A DNA stretch of 64,000 nt from Salipiger profundus (GTDB taxonomy: Bacteria > Pseudomonadota > Alphaproteobacteria > Rhodobacterales > Rhodobacteraceae), in NCBI RefSeq assembly GCF_001969385.1, contig NZ_CP014796.1, positions 3,923,501 through 3,987,500 on the forward strand, read 5' to 3'. Under the pieces are notes generated by a model. It saw only the letters and a list, made by a program, of their open reading frames with translations. It had not been told where the DNA came from and did no database searches. The translations under genes were made by a program, and so were the position numbers. Shown here one piece after another: positions 63,131 through 64,000 of the stretch. Every line of letters starts with the position of its first letter. The first letter of the stretch is position 1.

Positions 63131-63386
63131 TGATCCGTCCGTCTAACTCGATGCAACGATATGAGTTTAATTTAGCGGAAAACCATCCCTCGGAACCGGC
63201 ATGCGCGCTCTTTCGCTCATGCAGCAACACGGTTTCGTCAGCTCACCGCCCGCGCGAACCAAACCCCTGAATTCGCAGGGGGTTCCCATCGGCCTTCTCT
63301 TGCCGACCGTTGTGCAGTTTCTTGCAAGTTCTCGCGTCAGTTGCGCCTTGAAACGCCCGAAAACCGGGCGGGGATCACATCTGATG

Positions 63387-63989
63387 CTACCCGTCGTCAG
63401 GCACCACGATGCGCGACAACGCCTCGACCGTCCGCTCCGCGCGTCCCGCCGCTTCCCGGAGCCCCTTGGCAATCTCGGTCATCGCCTCGTCGTCCGAAAT
63501 CCGTTCGAGAAGCCGCGCGCTGGACGCATTCACATTGGCCACGTTCGAGATGGCATGGGCGGCCTCGCGCAGGGCTTGCATCACCTCGGCGTTCTCGGTC
63601 GTGCGCGCCCGTGACAGGTCAGTCACGGCAAGGGCAAGCGAAACGACCTGCCCGGACTGTTCGAAAGGAGCGATGTCGACATCATGGGCGTTCTCGGGTG
63701 TCTCGCCGGCTCGTGGCAGCGCCTCGGTCACAGCCTCGCCGGATAGGGCACGCTCGAGCGCGGCGCGAGCCGCCTCGCGATGCGACCCGTCCCAGAGCGT
63801 CGACCAGGGCTGCGAGATCACCTCGTCGCGGGTCGCTGACAGACGCTCGAGACCGCCGCGATTGATGGCAACGACACGGCCCGTGCGGTCAATCACCATC
63901 GCGCAGACCGATGCCCGCTCGGCCAGTTGCCCGAGAAGCTTGGACGCGATGCCGGCGCCCATCTCGCTGTCACTCAGAATCAGAGTCAT
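63387..63989 (-). CDS. PAS-domain protein with DHp-like helical end, no kinase domain
   Basis: About 201 residues from ATG 63989; a GTG six bases upstream, or a start beyond the window, is possible because the frame stays open to the edge. Residues about 22-130 are a PAS fold (VCAMVIDRTGRVVAINRGGLERLSATRDEVISQPWSTLWD). The C-terminus, REAAHAISNVANVNASSARLLERI followed by ERTVEALSRIV, resembles a histidine-kinase dimerisation pair of helices with a His-Ala-Ile-Ser-Asn core, but no ATP-binding (CA) domain follows. It could be a truncated kinase, a phosphotransfer protein or a PAS adaptor. Confidence 0.6.
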   Translation of the reverse strand: MTLILSDSEMGAGIASKLLGQLAERASVCAMVIDRTGRVVAINRGGLERLSATRDEVISQPWSTLWDGSHREAARAALERALSGEAVTEALPRAGETPENAHDVDIAPFEQSGQVVSLALAVTDLSRARTTENAEVMQALREAAHAISNVANVNASSARLLERISDDEAMTEIAKGLREAAGRAERTVEALSRIVVPDDG

Positions 63990-64000
63990 TGCCACACCCA

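Noticed and set aside
1..64000. CRISPR, phage, integron or transposon signatures
   Set aside because: No regularly spaced direct repeats, transposase, integrase or terminal repeats with target duplication were found; the six dispersed repeats are spread irregularly and carry no gene.

Overview
The window reads as one continuous stretch of core chromosome from a high-GC alphaproteobacterium of the Rhodobacterales (Rhodobacteraceae/Roseobacter group). The evidence is the gene content and protein style: DUF4167, a short-type ArgC, an Fe-S type PurF, a Mur-like Fur protein without the usual cysteines, OpgG/OpgH/OpgC, the gene string lptF-lptG-lptD-surA-pdxA-rsmA, and a family of short interspersed GC-hairpin repeats that I associate with this group. 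The genus cannot be fixed from sequence alone. Genes are densely packed on both strands. No gap reaches 300 bases. I see no rRNA, tRNA, CRISPR array, transposase, integrase or phage gene.

Layout. 1-6939 (+): outer-membrane biogenesis (lptF fragment, lptG, lptD, SurA-like chaperone) translationally coupled to pdxA and followed by rsmA. 7041-12745 (-): DUF4167 protein, prmC-prfA (release factor and its methylase), a DUF1499 protein, agmatinase-type ureohydrolase and an M20 amidohydrolase. 12809-14704 (+): mazG and an iron-type periplasmic binding protein. 14932-17161 (-): fabD-fabG-acpP. 17346-22354 (+): cytochrome b561-YceI fusion, pyrC, pyrE, dnaB. 22450-29745: a GNAT gene (-), then alr, an Mla-like lipid transporter pair, a PqiA-like protein, a membrane coiled-coil protein, radA and cvpA (+). 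29892-32462 (-): a cyanide-insensitive type bd oxidase with its DUF2474 mini-subunit, lying between cvpA and purF. 32685-35806 (+): purF, a tandem pair of small paralogous GspC/PilP-like proteins, and an SDR.

35841-40555: a catabolic island. On (-) it has an SDR, a GntR regulator and a FAH-family hydrolase; divergently on (+) it has a D-lactate/glycolate-type flavin dehydrogenase and a KdgK-like sugar-acid kinase, with palindromic operators between. 40817-44954 (-): ychF, a MATE exporter, and a NicO/DUF1007 metal pair. 45062-53021: DUF2461, ppk2, trpA, argC, a ZIP transporter, lldD, an MFS carrier and rplY. 53143-58261: an LhgO-like oxidoreductase, mur (-), and the divergent sitABCD Mn/Fe importer sharing a near-perfect palindromic operator with mur. 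58268-63130 (-): opgG-opgH-opgC osmoregulated periplasmic glucan synthesis, where opgH appears split by an in-frame TGA. 63387-63989 (-): a PAS-domain protein at the window edge.

Items most worth a second look: the in-frame stop between a 58-residue leader ORF and opgH; the six-copy interspersed hairpin repeat, one copy of which abuts the rsmA start codon; the tandem HR-domain-like pair after purF; and the regulatory palindromes at mur/sit, at the GntR cluster and at ppk2/trpA. I found nothing that looks like a mobile or defence system; most of the window is ordinary housekeeping sequence.
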